Positions 6,151-7,038 of a stretch of DNA of 7,038 nucleotides are shown piece by piece (position 1 is the stretch's first letter; each line of letters begins with the position of its first letter). Where the stretch lies: NCBI RefSeq assembly GCF_903643065.1, contig NZ_CAHJWX010000092.1:1-7038 (forward strand), given 5' to 3'. The notes beneath the pieces were generated by a model. The model searched no databases and was not told where the DNA came from. It saw only the letters and a program-made list of their open reading frames with translations. The position numbers and the translations under genes are program-made. This DNA is from Sphingomonas bacterium. GTDB lineage: Bacteria; Pseudomonadota; Alphaproteobacteria; Sphingomonadales; Sphingomonadaceae.

Positions 6151-6864
6151 GTGACGGTCTCAACGCCGCTGATGCTGGGCGTCGCGGCCTCGACCGCGAC
6201 GTTGCTCGGCGGCGGCGCGGCGCTGCGCTGGCGGCGGCATCTGGTGCTGCTGCTGGGGATCACCGCCGGGATCGTGCTGGGGGTGGCGCTGTTCGACCTG
6301 TTGCCCGAGGCGATCGAGCTGGCGCAAGGCACGGTGGGCGAGCGCTGGCTGAGCGGCGCGGTGGCGGTCGGGCTGGGCGCGTACATGCTGCTCGATCGCG
6401 GGCGCGGCGGGGACGGAGCGGTCGCCGCGACGGGCTGGCGCGCGCATCTGGGGCCCGGCACGTTAACGCTGCACAGCCTGGTTGACGGGCTGGGCATCGG
6501 CCTCGCCTTCCAGGCGAGCACGCAGGTGGGCTGGGTGGTGGCGGCGGCGGTGCTGAGCCACGATGTCGTCGATGGGGTCAACACGGTGAGCCTCAGCCTC
6601 GCCTCGCGCACCGAGCGCGCGGCGCGCGGCTGGCTGCTCGCCAATGGCGCGGCGCCGCTGATCGGGGTGAGCCTGGGCCTGGTCCTCCCCGTGTCGCCCG
6701 GCGCGCTGGCGCTGATCCTGGGTGGCTTCGGCGGCGCCTTCCTCCATATCGGCACCGGCGAGCTGCTGCCGCGCAGCTACCGGCTCGATCCCCGGCCACG
6801 CACCTCGCTCGCGAGCCTCGCGGGGATGGCGCTGGTGGCGGGCATCAACGGCCTGATCCGATGA
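6151..6864 (+). CDS. ZIP-family divalent metal transporter (probably zinc import)
   Basis: A 237-residue inner-membrane protein with about seven or eight hydrophobic segments, matching the ZIP family of zinc/iron/manganese importers. The paired metal-site helices are recognisable: HSLVDGLGIG (108-117) and HDVVDGVNTV (137-146). Each has His and an acidic residue four positions on. In classical ZIPs this acidic residue is Glu (HNxPEG); here both are Asp. Other family-like features are FDLLPEA (48-54) in an early helix and LHIGTGELLP (198-207) in a late one. The loop around 82-100, between the third and fourth helices, is short and lacks the His-rich stretch often found there. The GTG start has AAGGG 7 bases upstream; the alternative ATG at 6172 would cut seven residues. 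Its position just behind a ZnuD-like receptor suggests the two move one metal, probably zinc, across both membranes. Family is fairly sure, substrate inferred. Confidence 0.8.
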   Translation: MTVSTPLMLGVAASTATLLGGGAALRWRRHLVLLLGITAGIVLGVALFDLLPEAIELAQGTVGERWLSGAVAVGLGAYMLLDRGRGGDGAVAATGWRAHLGPGTLTLHSLVDGLGIGLAFQASTQVGWVVAAAVLSHDVVDGVNTVSLSLASRTERAARGWLLANGAAPLIGVSLGLVLPVSPGALALILGGFGGAFLHIGTGELLPRSYRLDPRPRTSLASLAGMALVAGINGLIR

Positions 6865-6933
6865 CGGGCCGAGCCGACGCTTTTTACATGACGGATCGCC
6901 TGTTCGGGCGTTCGACAGCGCGCGTGGATATAG

Positions 6934-6947
6934 TATGACCTGTCATA
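6934..6947. promoter_or_regulatory. Perfect 14-base palindrome upstream of the last gene, possible operator
   Basis: TATGAC-CT-GTCATA has 6-base arms that pair perfectly around a 2-base centre and lies in a small AT-rich island. It is 13 bases before the start codon at 6961. An upstream TATAGT (6929-6934) could be a -10 overlapping it, but I see no good -35. A site of this kind so close to a start usually means repression. The GATAT-AGT-ATGAC just left of its centre (6927-6939) is an imperfect relative of the operators at 2264 and 4035. Confidence 0.4.
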
Positions 6948-6960
6948 TGCTGGAGCGCCG

Positions 6961-7038
6961 ATGCTACTATCGCTGATCACCGCCGCCGCCGTCGCGAGCG
7001 CCCCCGTCGCGGCCGCGCGGCCGGTGGTGCCCGGCGCG
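6961..7038 (+). CDS. Exported protein of unknown function, first 26 residues only
   Basis: The reading frame opens with ATG, has GGAG 5 bases upstream, and continues without a stop to the window edge. The 26 visible residues (MLLSLITAAAVASAPVAAAR and six more) are a hydrophobic, Ala-rich stretch without a basic n-region, ending in AAA-R. This looks like a short signal peptide with cleavage near residue 19. It lies 96 bases after the ZIP gene, with its own AT-rich palindrome upstream, so it may have its own promoter rather than belong to the receptor-ZIP operon. No function can be read from this fragment. Confidence 0.6.
   Translation, partial: MLLSLITAAAVASAPVAAARPVVPGA

Noticed and set aside
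6849..6894. Rho-independent terminator after the ZIP gene (GC-rich stretch followed by TTTTT)
   Set aside because: Only a 3-base stem (GGC-CGA-GCC) precedes the T run, with a 5-base gap, which is too weak to call.
6940..6946. CTGTCAT as a Pho box
   Set aside because: A Pho box needs two direct repeats 11 bases apart. Neither neighbouring position matches, and the sequence is better explained as one arm of the palindrome.

Overview
The window is about 70% G+C and densely packed. It most likely comes from an alphaproteobacterium of the sphingomonad type. This is an inference from three things: the secreted and outer-membrane gene content (S10 peptidase, PhoD, TonB receptor), the strong GC bias at third codon positions, and two putative promoters with a GCTA-type -10 element like the one described for Caulobacter housekeeping promoters. 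There are six genes with a recognisable fold or signal peptide plus the first codons of a seventh, and no gap longer than 200 bases.

Left part (1-2252, minus strand). Three genes run leftwards with gaps of 22 and 28 bases and look like one operon: a small SnoaL/DUF4440-like protein, a secreted S10 serine carboxypeptidase that starts at a TTG codon, and an exported protein of which only the first 35 residues lie in the window.

Centre (2253-3897). A 91-base divergent intergenic region separates that operon from a rightward phoD-type alkaline phosphatase/phosphodiesterase with a Tat signal. The intergenic region holds a promoter-like sequence with the perfect inverted repeat GATAT-GAA-ATATC between its -35 and -10.

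Right part (3898-6864, plus strand). After a 191-base intergenic region comes a TonB-dependent receptor resembling the ZnuD (zinc) group. It is followed 25 bases later by a GTG-started ZIP-family metal transporter. Together they form a plausible two-gene route for a divalent metal, probably zinc, through the outer and then the inner membrane. The receptor promoter carries a second copy of the same inverted repeat, GATAT-ACC-ATATC, in the same position between -35 and -10 and with shared flanks. This suggests that one repressor controls both phoD and the metal-uptake pair, and perhaps the divergent peptidase operon.

Right edge (6865-7038). A 96-base gap contains a different 14-base palindrome, TATGAC-CT-GTCATA. 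It precedes the start of another exported protein, of which only 26 residues are visible.

The most notable observation is the duplicated operator/promoter architecture linking a phosphatase with a metal-uptake pair. The individual protein families are known ones. I see no mobile element, CRISPR array, tRNA or rRNA.
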